Source: Neoaquamicrobium microcysteis (GTDB taxonomy: Bacteria > Pseudomonadota > Alphaproteobacteria > Rhizobiales > Rhizobiaceae). Taken from it: 64,000 nt of DNA. The stretch is from assembly GCF_008180155.1 (NCBI RefSeq), contig NZ_VSZS01000065.1, positions 186,001 to 250,000 of the forward strand, written 5' to 3'. The translations under genes were made by a program, and so were the position numbers. Under the pieces are notes generated by a model. That model was not told where the DNA came from. It searched no databases and saw only the letters and a program-made list of their open reading frames with translations. This document shows positions 27,894-36,433 of this stretch, piece after piece. Every line of letters starts with the position of its first letter. Position 1 is the stretch's first letter.

Positions 27894-28769
27894 TCATTCG
27901 AGACGCTTGCCAAGCCGGCCGGCCAGATCCTGCGTGAACTGCCACGCGACGCGGCCGGAGCGGCTGCCGCGCGTCGTCGCCCATTCGAGCGCGTCGCGGC
28001 GCAAATTTTCGGGATCGACCGACAGCCCGAAATGCCGGACATAGCCGTCGATCATCGCAAGATAGTCGTCCTGCGAGCATTTGTGGAACCCGAGCCAGAG
28101 GCCGAAGCGGTCGGACAGCGATACCTTCTCCTCGACCGCCTCATGCGGGTTTATGGCCGTCGATCGTTCGTTTTCGATCATGTCGCGCGGCAGCAGGTGC
28201 CTGCGGTTCGACGTGGCATAGAAGATCACGTTGTCGGGGCGTCCCTCGACGCCGCCTTCCAGCGCCGCCTTGAGCGACTTGTAGGACGTGTCGTCGTGGT
28301 CGAACGACAGGTCGTCGCAAAACAGGATGAAGCGGTACGGTGCGCCCTTGAGGATGGCGAGTAGGCGGGGCAGCGTGTCGATATCCTCGCGGTGGATTTC
28401 GATGAGCTTGAGTGGCGCTTCACCGTCTTGCCGATCGCGGTTGATCGTCGCATGTGCTGCCTTCACCAGCGAGGATTTGCCCATTCCGCGTGCGCCCCAC
28501 AGAAGGGCGTTGTTGGCCGGCAGCCCGGCCGCGAAGCGCGCCGTATTGTCGATCAGGATGTCGCGGACGCGATCGACCCCTCGGATGAGCTCGATCTCGA
28601 CGCGATTGACCTTTGTGACTGGCTCGAGAACGCCCTGTTCAGCCGCCCAGACGAAGCAGTCGGCACTCGTAAGGTCCGTCGGAACCGGCTCCTTTGGCCC
28701 GAGTCTTGACACGGCCGCGATCAGGCGATCCAGCTTCTCTTCCATCGTTTCGGGCAATGCATTCGTCAT
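27894..28769 (-). CDS. DUF815 AAA+ family ATPase
   Basis: The 291-aa product is a P-loop ATPase of the DUF815 family, whose biological role is not established. It has Walker A GARGMGKSSLVKA, a Walker B-like strand FILFCDDLSFD, and a sensor segment VIFYATSNRRHLLP followed by LSDRFGLWLGFHKCSQ. An N-terminal helical region precedes the ATPase core. The ATG at 28769 (MTNALPETMEEKL) is chosen; a longer frame to 28844 adds basic, non-conserved sequence. It is divergent from yajC and converges on the nlpD terminator. Confidence 0.85.
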   Translation of the reverse strand: MTNALPETMEEKLDRLIAAVSRLGPKEPVPTDLTSADCFVWAAEQGVLEPVTKVNRVEIELIRGVDRVRDILIDNTARFAAGLPANNALLWGARGMGKSSLVKAAHATINRDRQDGEAPLKLIEIHREDIDTLPRLLAILKGAPYRFILFCDDLSFDHDDTSYKSLKAALEGGVEGRPDNVIFYATSNRRHLLPRDMIENERSTAINPHEAVEEKVSLSDRFGLWLGFHKCSQDDYLAMIDGYVRHFGLSVDPENLRRDALEWATTRGSRSGRVAWQFTQDLAGRLGKRLE

Positions 28770-28951
28770 CGGGCGTGTCTTTTCGTGGTTGGCGAGGCCT
28801 CGACACCGCCTATCACGGCCGAAGCCCATGGAAAAGCGGCACAACAGCCGGCTATCGCGGTTGCATTGGCGCGGCCAGCGATTATATTCCCGCCAGCTTC
28901 ACGGGGCCGGCGCGCCGGTCCCTTCGCGCATTTCGTCTCAGGAGTTTCAAC

Positions 28952-29290
28952 ATGCTCGTTACCCCCGCATACGCCCAGGCGGCCGGCGGCGGCCCCGATG
29001 TTTTCATCAGCATTCTGCCGTTCGTCCTCATTTTCGTTATCATGTATTTCCTGATCATCAGGCCGCAGCGCCAGCAGATGAAGCGGCGCGGCGAGATGCT
29101 GACGGCGATCCGTCGTGGCGACACGGTGGTGACGGGCGGCGGGCTCGTGGGTAAGGTGACGAAGGTCATCGACGATAGCGAACTCGAGATCGATCTCGGC
29201 GGCGGCACCAAGGTAACGGCACTGCGGGCCACCATCGCCGACGTGCGCGTCAAGGGCGAACCGGTCGCGAACCAGAACGCCAAGAAATAA
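28952..29290 (+). CDS. yajC: Preprotein translocase subunit YajC
   Basis: YajC is a small inner-membrane partner of SecDF. The 112-aa protein has one N-terminal transmembrane helix (FISILPFVLIFVIMYFLII) followed by RPQRQQMKRRGEML and the conserved GDTVVTGGGLVGKV segment of its cytoplasmic domain. AGGAG sits ten bases before the ATG at 28952. It opens the yajC-secDF operon. Confidence 0.95.
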   Translation: MLVTPAYAQAAGGGPDVFISILPFVLIFVIMYFLIIRPQRQQMKRRGEMLTAIRRGDTVVTGGGLVGKVTKVIDDSELEIDLGGGTKVTALRATIADVRVKGEPVANQNAKK

Positions 29291-29342
29291 CCGTATTCAG
29301 GACGGAAGCGGTTCTCTTTCCGTCTGAACTGGACGAAGCCCA

Positions 29343-31898
29343 ATGCTCTATTTCTCGCGCTGGAAGACGATCGCCATCTGGTTGACCGTTCTGGTCGCCT
29401 TTGTCGTCGCCGCGCCGAACCTCTTGCCGCAATCGACGCTCGCCTCTCTGCCTGACTGGATGCCGAAGCGTCAGCTGACGCTGGGCCTCGATCTGCAGGG
29501 CGGCTCGCACATCCTGTTGCAGATCGACCGCGACGACATGGTCGCCGACCGGCTCGACACGGCGCGGGACGATATCCGCATCGCCCTGCGCGACGCGCGG
29601 GTGGGTTACACGGGGCTGTCGGGTTCGGGCCGTACGGTGCAGGTGCGCGTGCGCGACGCCGAGCAGATCGAGGCTGCGAAACAGGCGCTCGCAAGCCTGA
29701 CGGAGCCTGTGTCGTCCGGCCTGTTCGGCACCGGCAGCGTGACCGAACTGTCGATGCAGGAGCCGGAGCCGGGGCTTCTGCGCTTCACGCTCACCGAAGA
29801 GGGCATCAACTACCGCCTCGCAACCGCGCTCAACCAGTCGGTCGAGGTCGTAAACCGGCGCGTGAACGAGCTGGGCACGACCGAGCCGATCATCCAGCGG
29901 CAGGGCGAGGACCGCATTCTGGTGCAGGTTCCGGGCCTCGAGGACCCGCAGCGCCTGAAGGACATTCTGGGACAGACCGCGCAGCTGACATTCCAGATGG
30001 TCGACCAGTCGATGCCGGCGGCGGAAGCCGTGCAGGGGCGCCCCCCGGCCGGTTCGACGGTCATGTACTCCAACGACGATCCGCCGATCCCCTACATCAT
30101 CGAGAATCGGGTGATCGTGTCGGGTGAAAACCTCGTCGACGCGCAGGCAACATTCGATCAGCGCACCAACGAGCCCGTCGTCTCGTTCCGCTTCGACAAT
30201 CAGGGCGCTTCGCGGTTCGGACAGGCCACCCAGCAGGGCGTAGGCCGGCTATTTGCGATCGTCCTCGACAATCATGTGATCTCCGCGCCGCAGATCCGCG
30301 AGCCGATCCTTGGCGGATCGGGGCAGATATCCGGCAATTTCACGGTCCAGACCGCAAACGATCTTGCGGTTCTGCTGCGCGCCGGTGCGTTGCCCGTAGA
30401 TCTCAACATCATCGAGGAGCGGACCGTCGGACCGAGCCTCGGCCAGGATTCCATCGAGGCGGGCGCTCTCGCGACCATCGTCGGCGGCCTTCTCGTCTTC
30501 GCGTCGATGTTCCTGATCTACGGCAAGCTCGGCCTCATCGCCAATATCGCGCTTTTCGCCAATCTGGTGATGCTGATCGCGATCCTGACCGCCTTGGGCG
30601 CGACACTGACGCTGCCCGGCATTGCCGGTATCGTGCTGACGATCGGCATGGCGGTGGATTCGAACGTCATCATCTTCGAGCGTGTGCGCGAGGAGGTGTC
30701 CAAGGGGCGGTCGCTCGTCCAGTCGCTCGACGCCGGTTTCCAGCGCGCGCTGTCTACCGTTCTCGACGCCAACGTCACCTCGTTCATCGTTGCGGCCATC
30801 CTGTTCTATGTAGGCACCGGTCCGGTTCGCGGCTTTGCCGTGACGCTGGGCATAGGTCTCATCACCACCGTGTTCACGGCCTATACGCTGACGCGCTGGC
30901 TGATCGCCGCATGGTGGCTGCGCCGCTCCAAGCCGACCAACCTGCCGGCCGGCCTCGTGCACTACATGCCGCTGGAGCCCAAGTTCCGCTTCATGCAGGT
31001 GCGCAACATCGCCTTCGCCATCACCGGCGCGCTGACGATCGCCGTGGCCGGCTTGCTTTTCGTCAAGGACTTCAACTACGGGATCGACTTCCAGGGTGGC
31101 TCCCTCATCGAGGTGCAGGCCAAGGCTGCGGAAGCAGATCCCGGTGACGTGCGCGCGCGCCTGAGCGAGCTTAATCTGGGCGAGGTGCAGGTTCAGGCCT
31201 TCGGCGAACGCGAACTGATGATCCGGCTGCAGACGCAGGAAGGCGGCGACAATGCCGAGCAGTCGGCGATGCAGCTAGTACGCCAGGCGCTGGACGCCGA
31301 TTACGAGTTCCGCAGGATCGAGGTCGTCGGCCCGACGGTTTCGAGCGAACTGGCGATGAGCGGCCTGATCGGCATCCTGCTTTCGATGCTGGGCATGCTG
31401 GTCTACATCTGGCTTCGCTTTGAATGGCAATTCGGCGTCGGCGCGGTGGTGTCCACCGCCCACGACGTGATCATGATCGTCGGCGTGTATCTCCTGTTAG
31501 GACTGGAGATGAACCTGACGAGTATCGCGGCCATCCTGACCGTGGTCGGCTACTCGATCAACGACACCATCGTCATCTACGACCGTATTCGCGAGACACT
31601 GCGCAAATACAAGAAGATGCCGCTGGAAGAGCTCATCAACCTGTCGCTTAACCAGACATTCTCTCGCACCATCCTCACCGGCGTGACCACCCTGCTGGCG
31701 CTTGGCGCTCTGTACTTCTTCGGCGGCGAGGTTATCGCGAGCTTCGTGCTGCCAATCATACTGGGCATCTTCATCGGCACATACTCGTCGCTGTTCGTTG
31801 CCGGCCCGATGCTGATCCTTTTCAAGCTTCGGCCCGATATGTTCGGAGCCGAAGAGGAGAAGAAGCAGACGCCGGGGCAGGTTGCAGCGAAGGCATAG
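29343..31898 (+). CDS. secDF: Fused protein translocase subunit SecDF
   Basis: SecD and SecF use the proton gradient to pull exported proteins out of the SecYEG channel. Here both are one 851-aa polypeptide: the SecD half (about 1-520) has the LGLDLQGGSHILLQID motif, the P1 periplasmic domain and six membrane segments with GMAVDSNVIIFERVREE. The SecF half (from about 545) starts with NIAFAITGALTIAV, contains FNYGIDFQGGSLIEV and YSINDTIVIYDRIRETL. No frameshift is needed, so the fusion is real and usual for this order. The next gene starts three bases after the stop. Confidence 0.96.
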   Translation: MLYFSRWKTIAIWLTVLVAFVVAAPNLLPQSTLASLPDWMPKRQLTLGLDLQGGSHILLQIDRDDMVADRLDTARDDIRIALRDARVGYTGLSGSGRTVQVRVRDAEQIEAAKQALASLTEPVSSGLFGTGSVTELSMQEPEPGLLRFTLTEEGINYRLATALNQSVEVVNRRVNELGTTEPIIQRQGEDRILVQVPGLEDPQRLKDILGQTAQLTFQMVDQSMPAAEAVQGRPPAGSTVMYSNDDPPIPYIIENRVIVSGENLVDAQATFDQRTNEPVVSFRFDNQGASRFGQATQQGVGRLFAIVLDNHVISAPQIREPILGGSGQISGNFTVQTANDLAVLLRAGALPVDLNIIEERTVGPSLGQDSIEAGALATIVGGLLVFASMFLIYGKLGLIANIALFANLVMLIAILTALGATLTLPGIAGIVLTIGMAVDSNVIIFERVREEVSKGRSLVQSLDAGFQRALSTVLDANVTSFIVAAILFYVGTGPVRGFAVTLGIGLITTVFTAYTLTRWLIAAWWLRRSKPTNLPAGLVHYMPLEPKFRFMQVRNIAFAITGALTIAVAGLLFVKDFNYGIDFQGGSLIEVQAKAAEADPGDVRARLSELNLGEVQVQAFGERELMIRLQTQEGGDNAEQSAMQLVRQALDADYEFRRIEVVGPTVSSELAMSGLIGILLSMLGMLVYIWLRFEWQFGVGAVVSTAHDVIMIVGVYLLLGLEMNLTSIAAILTVVGYSINDTIVIYDRIRETLRKYKKMPLEELINLSLNQTFSRTILTGVTTLLALGALYFFGGEVIASFVLPIILGIFIGTYSSLFVAGPMLILFKLRPDMFGAEEEKKQTPGQVAAKA

Positions 31899-31901
31899 CG
31901 G

Positions 31902-32291
31902 GTGAATCGCGGGATCATCATCCGCGACGCCCACTATCCTGGGCGTGCCGCCATCGACGCCTATGGAAACGGGGGCTTCCGTTTTGCCGACATGTCGCAT
32001 CGGGGCTCTATCCTGTGCCTGCCGTCGGGCATACACGGTTGGGAGCCGGCCGATCCGGGGCGCCTGAGCGCCGACGATTTCCAGCTCGTACTGGACGAAG
32101 CGGCCTCTATCGACATCCTGCTCGTCGGCACGGGGCTCGACCTGAAGCCGCTGCCGGCCGCAGTGAAGGCCCGTCTGCGCGAAGCCGGCATTGCGGCCGA
32201 GCCGATGTCGACGGGATCGGCCGTCCGCACCTACAACGTGCTTCTTGCCGAGGACCGTCAGGTCGCCGCCGCTCTGCTCAGCGTCGACTGA
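31902..32291 (+). CDS. Mth938/DUF498-domain protein, NDUFAF3-like
   Basis: The 129-aa product belongs to the DUF498 (Mth938-like) family, to which the human complex I assembly factor NDUFAF3 belongs. Visible motifs are GGFRFADMSHRGSILCLPSG near the N terminus, IDILLVGTG in the middle and STGSAVRTYNVLLAEDR at the end. The GTG at 31902 comes three bases after the secDF stop, and the next gene begins one base after this stop, so the genes are co-transcribed. Conserved linkage of this family to secDF has been noted for alphaproteobacteria. A role in NADH dehydrogenase assembly is inference. Confidence 0.8.
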   Translation: MNRGIIIRDAHYPGRAAIDAYGNGGFRFADMSHRGSILCLPSGIHGWEPADPGRLSADDFQLVLDEAASIDILLVGTGLDLKPLPAAVKARLREAGIAAEPMSTGSAVRTYNVLLAEDRQVAAALLSVD

Positions 32292-32292
32292 C

Positions 32293-33138
32293 ATGGCGGA
32301 CGATACTGACGCAGCAGACCTGCAGACGCTGCGGCGCGCAAATGCGGATCGCTATCTTTCCATCCTCTACGCCCCAGCCGAAAGGCGCGAGGCGCTGGCT
32401 GTTCTCTACCGCTTCGATGCCGAAATCGTCGCGATCCGCGACCGCATCCACGAAGCGCTGCCGGGAGAAATCCGCCTCCAATGGTGGCGCGACGCGCTTG
32501 CAGCCGGCGCGGAAGGGGCCGCCGGACATCCGCTGGCGGTAGCGCTTTCGCAGGTGATTGACAGGCACGGCCTGCCGCGCAACGCTTTTGATCGCTATCT
32601 CGAAGCCCGTATCTTCGATCTCTACGACGATCCGATGCCGAGCAGGAGCGATCTGGAAGGCTATTGCGGCGAGACGGTTTCCGCGATCATACAACTCGCC
32701 GCGCTGGTGCTGGAGGCGGAAGCGGCGCCTGCCTTCGCTTCCGCCGCAGGGCATGCCGGTTGCGCGCAGGGGGTTGCAGGCATATTGCGGCTGCTGCCTC
32801 TTCATCGCGCGCGCGGCCAATGTTTTGTTCCCGCCGACATTCTTGCGGCGGCCGGCTCGGATCGCGAGGCGTTTCTCGCCGGACAGGATGACGCCGCCAA
32901 TTCCCGCGTCATCGCGGCGATGGTAGAGCTCGGGCGCGATCATGTCGCCCGTTTCGAGGCAGAAGCTACCGGAGTGCCCACCACGATGCGCGCCGCCTTT
33001 CTGCCGGCTGCTTTGGCGCTGGCCTATATCGACCGCGCCTCCGTGCTAGGCGCCCGCACGTTACAGGAACCCATCGATATATCCGCTATTCGCCGCCACT
33101 GGACGCTGCTTCGTCGCGCGTCGGGCGGATGGGGTTAG
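32293..33138 (+). CDS. Squalene/phytoene synthase-family protein, NDUFAF6-like
   Basis: This 281-aa protein has the isoprenoid synthase (squalene/phytoene) fold, with YRFDAEIVAIRDRI and the LEGYCGETVSAIIQLAAL helix. The second Asp-rich motif expected after the NILRD helix is replaced by GILRLLPLHRARGQCFVP, without acidic residues, so prenyl-transfer chemistry is unlikely. The human complex I assembly factor NDUFAF6 is a similarly non-canonical family member. The ATG at 32293 follows the DUF498 stop by one base, placing it at the end of yajC-secDF-DUF498. A carotenoid or hopanoid function is less likely because no such pathway genes are near. Confidence 0.78.
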   Translation: MADDTDAADLQTLRRANADRYLSILYAPAERREALAVLYRFDAEIVAIRDRIHEALPGEIRLQWWRDALAAGAEGAAGHPLAVALSQVIDRHGLPRNAFDRYLEARIFDLYDDPMPSRSDLEGYCGETVSAIIQLAALVLEAEAAPAFASAAGHAGCAQGVAGILRLLPLHRARGQCFVPADILAAAGSDREAFLAGQDDAANSRVIAAMVELGRDHVARFEAEATGVPTTMRAAFLPAALALAYIDRASVLGARTLQEPIDISAIRRHWTLLRRASGGWG

Positions 33139-33150
33139 CACATCCAATCC

Positions 33151-33169
33151 CTTTGACGTTAACGTAAAG
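33151..33169. promoter_or_regulatory. Palindromic element with possible promoter
   Basis: ACGTTAACGT (33156-33165) is a perfect palindrome flanked by CTTT(G) and AAAG, so the full element is nearly symmetrical. It overlaps a TTGACG hexamer (33153-33158), which is followed 18 bases later by TAGATT, a plausible promoter for the gene at 33215. The form resembles operators of MerR-family regulators such as LiuR as I remember them. Confidence 0.35.
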
Positions 33170-33214
33170 ATTGAGCTAGATTCGCATTATCGCGCTTCGG
33201 GAGGAACGCAGCCG

Positions 33215-33649
33215 ATGAGCCTGGCGCTGCTCGTCATCATCGTTGTGGTCGGCATCGCTGCCGTGGTCGCCGCCGTGCACCTGACGGGTGGAAGCGCGCC
33301 GGCGCGCCTGAGCGGTGAAGAAGCGGCCCGCACCCGGTTTGCCGTCGACTATCCGGAAATGATGGTGGGCAGGGTCTGGCTCACGCGCGAAGGGGATGCA
33401 GCGTTCCTCGAATTGGAGAACGGCCATGTCGGCATCGTTCACGCCATAGGCGGCAAGTTCCTCACACGGCTTGTCGCTGCGAGCGATCTGACCAGCGCGC
33501 CGCGCGCGAGCGATTCGGAACTTCTAGTCCGCTTTAGAGACTTCACTTGGCCCGGCGGCATCTTCGGCTTCGCAGATGGACAGGAGGCGAAGGCGGTGGA
33601 GACGATGTTTTCGGCGCTGCGCAAGGCGGCGCTGTGGGAGAAGACATAA
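33215..33649 (+). CDS. Membrane-anchored protein of unknown function
   Basis: I do not recognise this 144-aa protein. It begins with a single hydrophobic helix (ALLVIIVVVGIAAVVAAVHL) with a short N terminus, followed by a soluble domain of about 115 residues that contains FAVDYPEMMVGRVWLTREG and ends in FGFADGQEAKAVETMF. There are no obvious catalytic motifs. GGGAGGAAC precedes the ATG. Its TAA stop overlaps the ATG of the sterol desaturase-like gene by one base, so the two are probably translated together. It has its own candidate promoter and palindrome upstream. Confidence 0.75.
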   Translation: MSLALLVIIVVVGIAAVVAAVHLTGGSAPARLSGEEAARTRFAVDYPEMMVGRVWLTREGDAAFLELENGHVGIVHAIGGKFLTRLVAASDLTSAPRASDSELLVRFRDFTWPGGIFGFADGQEAKAVETMFSALRKAALWEKT

Positions 33650-34608
33650 TGAACGAATACCAGTTTCCTGCCGTCACGCAGTTTGCCATCCCGTTCTTCG
33701 TCGCAGCGATCCTGATCGAGCTATGGCTGGTGCGCACGGGCCGGGCGAAGGGCGAATTCGAGACGCGCGACACGCTGACCAGCCTGTTGATGGGTACGGG
33801 AAACGTGGTGTCTGGGCTGTTGCTGGGCGTCGTTTCCTACACGGCCTTGCTCTGGCTTTGGCAGTTCAGGTTCTTCGATCTGGGCCTATCGGTTTGGGTG
33901 TTCGTGGTCGCCTTCCTGTTCGATGACCTGCGCTACTACTGGTATCACCGCATCGCGCATCGGGTGCGCTGGGTGTGGGCCGAGCACGTCAACCACCACT
34001 CCAGCCAGCACTACAACCTGTCCACGGCGCTGCGGCAGTCGTGGACCGGACTGTTCACCGGCATGTTCGTTCTGCAGGCACCGCTGGTGCTGCTCGGCTT
34101 TCACCCGGCGGTCATCGCCTTCGTCTTCGGCTTCAACCTCGTCTGGCAATTCTGGATACACACTGAGACGATCGGCAAGATGTGGCGGCCGTTCGAATAC
34201 GTCTTCAACACGCCGTCGCATCATCGCGTGCACCACGCAACCAACCCGCGCTACCTGGATGCCAACTATGCCGGTACGCTCATCATCTGGGACCGGATGT
34301 TCGGCACGTTCGTGGAGGAGCTTGAGGAAGACCGGCCTCGATACGGCATCGTGCGCAACATCGGCACGTTCAATCCGGTGAAGGTGGCGTTCCATGAATA
34401 TGTCGGCATGTTCAAGGACGCGTTCGCGCCGGGCCTGACGCTGCGCCAGCGTTTCGGCTATCTCTTCCGCCCGCCGGGGTGGAGCCACGACGGCTCGCGT
34501 GACACGTCCGAAACGCTCAAGGCCGCCTATGTGCGCCGCAACCCTTCGCAAGCCGGGACACCTGGTTTGCCGGGCGCATCGGAAGCCGGGATAACGCCTG
34601 CCGAATAG
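33649..34608 (+). CDS. Sterol desaturase/fatty acid hydroxylase-family protein
   Basis: This family comprises membrane-bound di-iron oxygenases acting on lipids. The 319-aa product has four to five hydrophobic helices and the histidine clusters that bind iron: HRIAH, HVNHHSSQHYN and later HHRVHHATNP, with LDANYAGTLIIWDRMFGTF after them. The substrate is unknown; bacterial members modify sterols, carotenoids or ether and ornithine lipids. The ATG at 33649 overlaps the previous stop. It converges with trmFO with eight bases between stops. Confidence 0.88.
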   Translation: MNEYQFPAVTQFAIPFFVAAILIELWLVRTGRAKGEFETRDTLTSLLMGTGNVVSGLLLGVVSYTALLWLWQFRFFDLGLSVWVFVVAFLFDDLRYYWYHRIAHRVRWVWAEHVNHHSSQHYNLSTALRQSWTGLFTGMFVLQAPLVLLGFHPAVIAFVFGFNLVWQFWIHTETIGKMWRPFEYVFNTPSHHRVHHATNPRYLDANYAGTLIIWDRMFGTFVEELEEDRPRYGIVRNIGTFNPVKVAFHEYVGMFKDAFAPGLTLRQRFGYLFRPPGWSHDGSRDTSETLKAAYVRRNPSQAGTPGLPGASEAGITPAE

Positions 34609-34616
34609 TAGCGGCG

Positions 34617-36041
34617 TTACTCTGCCGCTTCGGCCCTTGGCATGCCGCCCAGCCATGCGCGGCAGTCTGCCAGCGCGCGCGCCGACATCGCCTTCTTCTT
34701 GGCGATGGACTTGTCCTTGCCCCGGAAACGACCCTCGAAGCCGTCGGGCCTGAGCTTCGTGCCCGGCTCCAGCGGCGGGAACAGGCCGAAATTGATATTC
34801 ATCGGCTGGAACGACCGCTTGCCCGGCTCGTCGTCCGAAGTGATGTGGCCGCCAGTGATGTGACCGAGCAGCGAACCGAAGGCCGTGGTTGCGGGAGGCA
34901 GCGAAATGGACTGCCCGAGGCTTTCGGCCGCCGCAAAACGCCCGGCGAGCAGCCCGATGGCCGCGCTTTCCACATAGCCTTCACAGCCGGTGATCTGACC
35001 CGCGAAACGAAGCCCAAGCCGCGACTTCAGCTGCAGCGAGTTGTCGAGCAGCGTGGGCGAATTGATGTAGGTGTTGCGGTGAAGGCCACCGAGACGCGCG
35101 AAATCCGCATTCTCCAACCCGGGAATGGTGCGGAAGATGCGCACCTGCTCGCCGTGCTTCAACTTGGTCTGGAAACCCACCATGTTGTAGAGCGTGCCGA
35201 GCGCGTTGTCCTGCCGCAGCTGGACGACTGCGTAAGCCTTCACTGACGGATTATGCGCATTCGTCAGTCCCATCGGCTTCATGGGGCCGTGGCGAAGCGT
35301 TTCGGGCCCGCGCTCCGCCATCACCTCTATAGGCAGGCACCCGTCGAAGTAGGGCGTGCCTTCCCACTGCTTGAACTCGGTCTTGCCGCCTTCGAGCAGA
35401 GCGGCGATGAAGCCGTCGTACTGCTCCTTGTCCATGGGGCAGTTTATGTAGTCCTTACCGGTGCCGCCGGGTCCGACCTTGTCGTAGCGCGACTGGAACC
35501 ATGCGACGTCCATGTCGATCGTGTCGAAGTGCACGATGGGCGCGATGGCGTCGAAGAATGCGAGCGCGTCCGCGCCGGTCTCCGCGGCGATGGCCTCCGC
35601 CAGCGAAGGCGCTGTGAGCGGACCGGTGGCGATGATGGTCTTGCCCCATTCGACGGGAGGGAGGCCGGACACCTCCTCGCGCACGATGGTGATGAGCGGG
35701 TGAGCTTCCAGCCTGGCGGTCACGGCGTCGGAGAAGCCGTCGCGGTCGACTGCCAGCGCGCCGCCCGCAGGCACCTGGTTGGCATCGCCGGAAGCCATTA
35801 TGAGCGAGTTTGCCAGCCGCATCTCGGCGTGGAGAACGCCGACTGCGTTGGTCTCGGCGTCGTCCGAGCGGAAGGAGTTGGAGCAGACCAGCTCGGCCAG
35901 GCCCTCCGTCTTGTGCGCATCCGTGCCGCGCACCGGCCGCATCTCGTGTAGCACGACGGGCACGCCCGCCTGCGCGATCTGCCAGGAAGCTTCGGAGCCT
36001 GCGAGGCCGCCGCCGACGACGTGAACGGGTTCGATTGTCAT
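34617..36041 (-). CDS. trmFO: tRNA (uracil-54-C5)-methyltransferase TrmFO (folate/FAD-dependent)
   Basis: TrmFO makes ribothymidine-54 in the T loop of tRNA using methylenetetrahydrofolate and FADH2. The 474-aa enzyme has the N-terminal FAD site [46 protein letters not shown] (catalytic region; read as HEMRP, then LVCSNSFRS), [17 protein letters not shown] and GALLGHI-type C-terminal motifs. It lies downstream of the DUF1127/hairpin unit on the same strand but is separated from it by the strong terminator at 36111-36149. Length and motifs are normal. Confidence 0.96.
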   Translation of the reverse strand: MTIEPVHVVGGGLAGSEASWQIAQAGVPVVLHEMRPVRGTDAHKTEGLAELVCSNSFRSDDAETNAVGVLHAEMRLANSLIMASGDANQVPAGGALAVDRDGFSDAVTARLEAHPLITIVREEVSGLPPVEWGKTIIATGPLTAPSLAEAIAAETGADALAFFDAIAPIVHFDTIDMDVAWFQSRYDKVGPGGTGKDYINCPMDKEQYDGFIAALLEGGKTEFKQWEGTPYFDGCLPIEVMAERGPETLRHGPMKPMGLTNAHNPSVKAYAVVQLRQDNALGTLYNMVGFQTKLKHGEQVRIFRTIPGLENADFARLGGLHRNTYINSPTLLDNSLQLKSRLGLRFAGQITGCEGYVESAAIGLLAGRFAAAESLGQSISLPPATTAFGSLLGHITGGHITSDDEPGKRSFQPMNINFGLFPPLEPGTKLRPDGFEGRFRGKDKSIAKKKAMSARALADCRAWLGGMPRAEAAE

Positions 36042-36110
36042 GAAGGGGAATTAGTCCGGCGCTGGGGCGAATGCAAGGAACGCCTGAAGGCTGGGCAGGA
36101 CGCCGAGCAT

Positions 36111-36149
36111 AAAAAAAACACCCGCCGGGGGAGGAGGTCCGGCGGGTGT
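36111..36149 (-). terminator. CCUCCUCCC hairpin 3, also the terminator of the DUF1127 transcript
   Basis: On the minus strand ACACCCGCCGG (36149-36139) pairs perfectly over 11 bases with CCGGCGGGTGT (36128-36118). The ten-base loop is ACCUCCUCCC. A run of eight U follows (36118-36111, the first being in the stem). It is a textbook intrinsic terminator whose loop carries the anti-Shine-Dalgarno motif, and it is the last of three such hairpins. Confidence 0.93.
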
Positions 36150-36158
36150 CTTTATGGT

Positions 36159-36190
36159 GGCCCTCGACTGGGAGGAGGTAGTCTCGGGCC
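36159..36190 (-). ncRNA. CCUCCUCCC hairpin 2 (cuckoo/CcsR-like)
   Basis: On the minus strand GGCCCGAGAC (36190-36181) pairs with GTCGAGGGCC (36168-36159) as five base pairs, two tandem G-A mismatches and three base pairs. The 12-base loop UACCUCCUCCCA is identical to that of hairpin 1, although the stems share no sequence. The loop can pair with Shine-Dalgarno sequences or mimic the 16S rRNA 3' end. Confidence 0.82.
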
Positions 36191-36198
36191 GTATTCGT

Positions 36199-36224
36199 CA
36201 GGATCTGGGAGGAGGTAGATCCTG
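36199..36224 (-). ncRNA. CCUCCUCCC hairpin 1 (cuckoo/CcsR-like)
   Basis: On the minus strand CAGGATC (36224-36218) pairs perfectly with GATCCTG (36205-36199) around the loop UACCUCCUCCCA. It starts 17 bases after the DUF1127 stop codon. Together with hairpins 2 and 3 it fits sRNAs processed from the 3' region of a DUF1127 mRNA, as known for CcsR1-4 behind ccaF1 in Rhodobacter sphaeroides. Confidence 0.82.
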
Positions 36225-36241
36225 GCGAAATCTCTGAATTC

Positions 36242-36382
36242 TTAGACCGACTTGCGGGCGACGAAGGGAATGTCGCCGCGGGCAATGCCGAGGTCGCTCA
36301 GTTCGCGGTTGGACAGGCGGCTCAGCTCGGTGACGGTCTCACGGTAGCGGCGCCAGTTGCGGTAGTTGCGGATCAGGTTCAT
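36242..36382 (-). CDS. Small DUF1127 protein
   Basis: This 46-residue ORF reads MNLIRNYRNWRRYRE at the start and has the DUF1127 core ELSRLSNRELSDLGIARGDI, ending in ARKSV and a TAA stop. DUF1127 proteins are tiny, arginine-rich and alphaproteobacterial; the Rhodobacter member CcaF1 binds RNA and affects maturation of the sRNAs encoded behind it. AGGTG lies nine bases before the ATG. The three CCUCCUCCC hairpins follow directly, so protein and RNAs share one transcript that ends at 36111. An RNA-chaperone-like role is inferred from the homologue and the identical layout. Confidence 0.92.
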   Translation of the reverse strand: MNLIRNYRNWRRYRETVTELSRLSNRELSDLGIARGDIPFVARKSV

Positions 36383-36433
36383 TTCAACACCTATAAGCGT
36401 TCGTCTGGTTCATTTGTTCTTGCGATGATTGGA

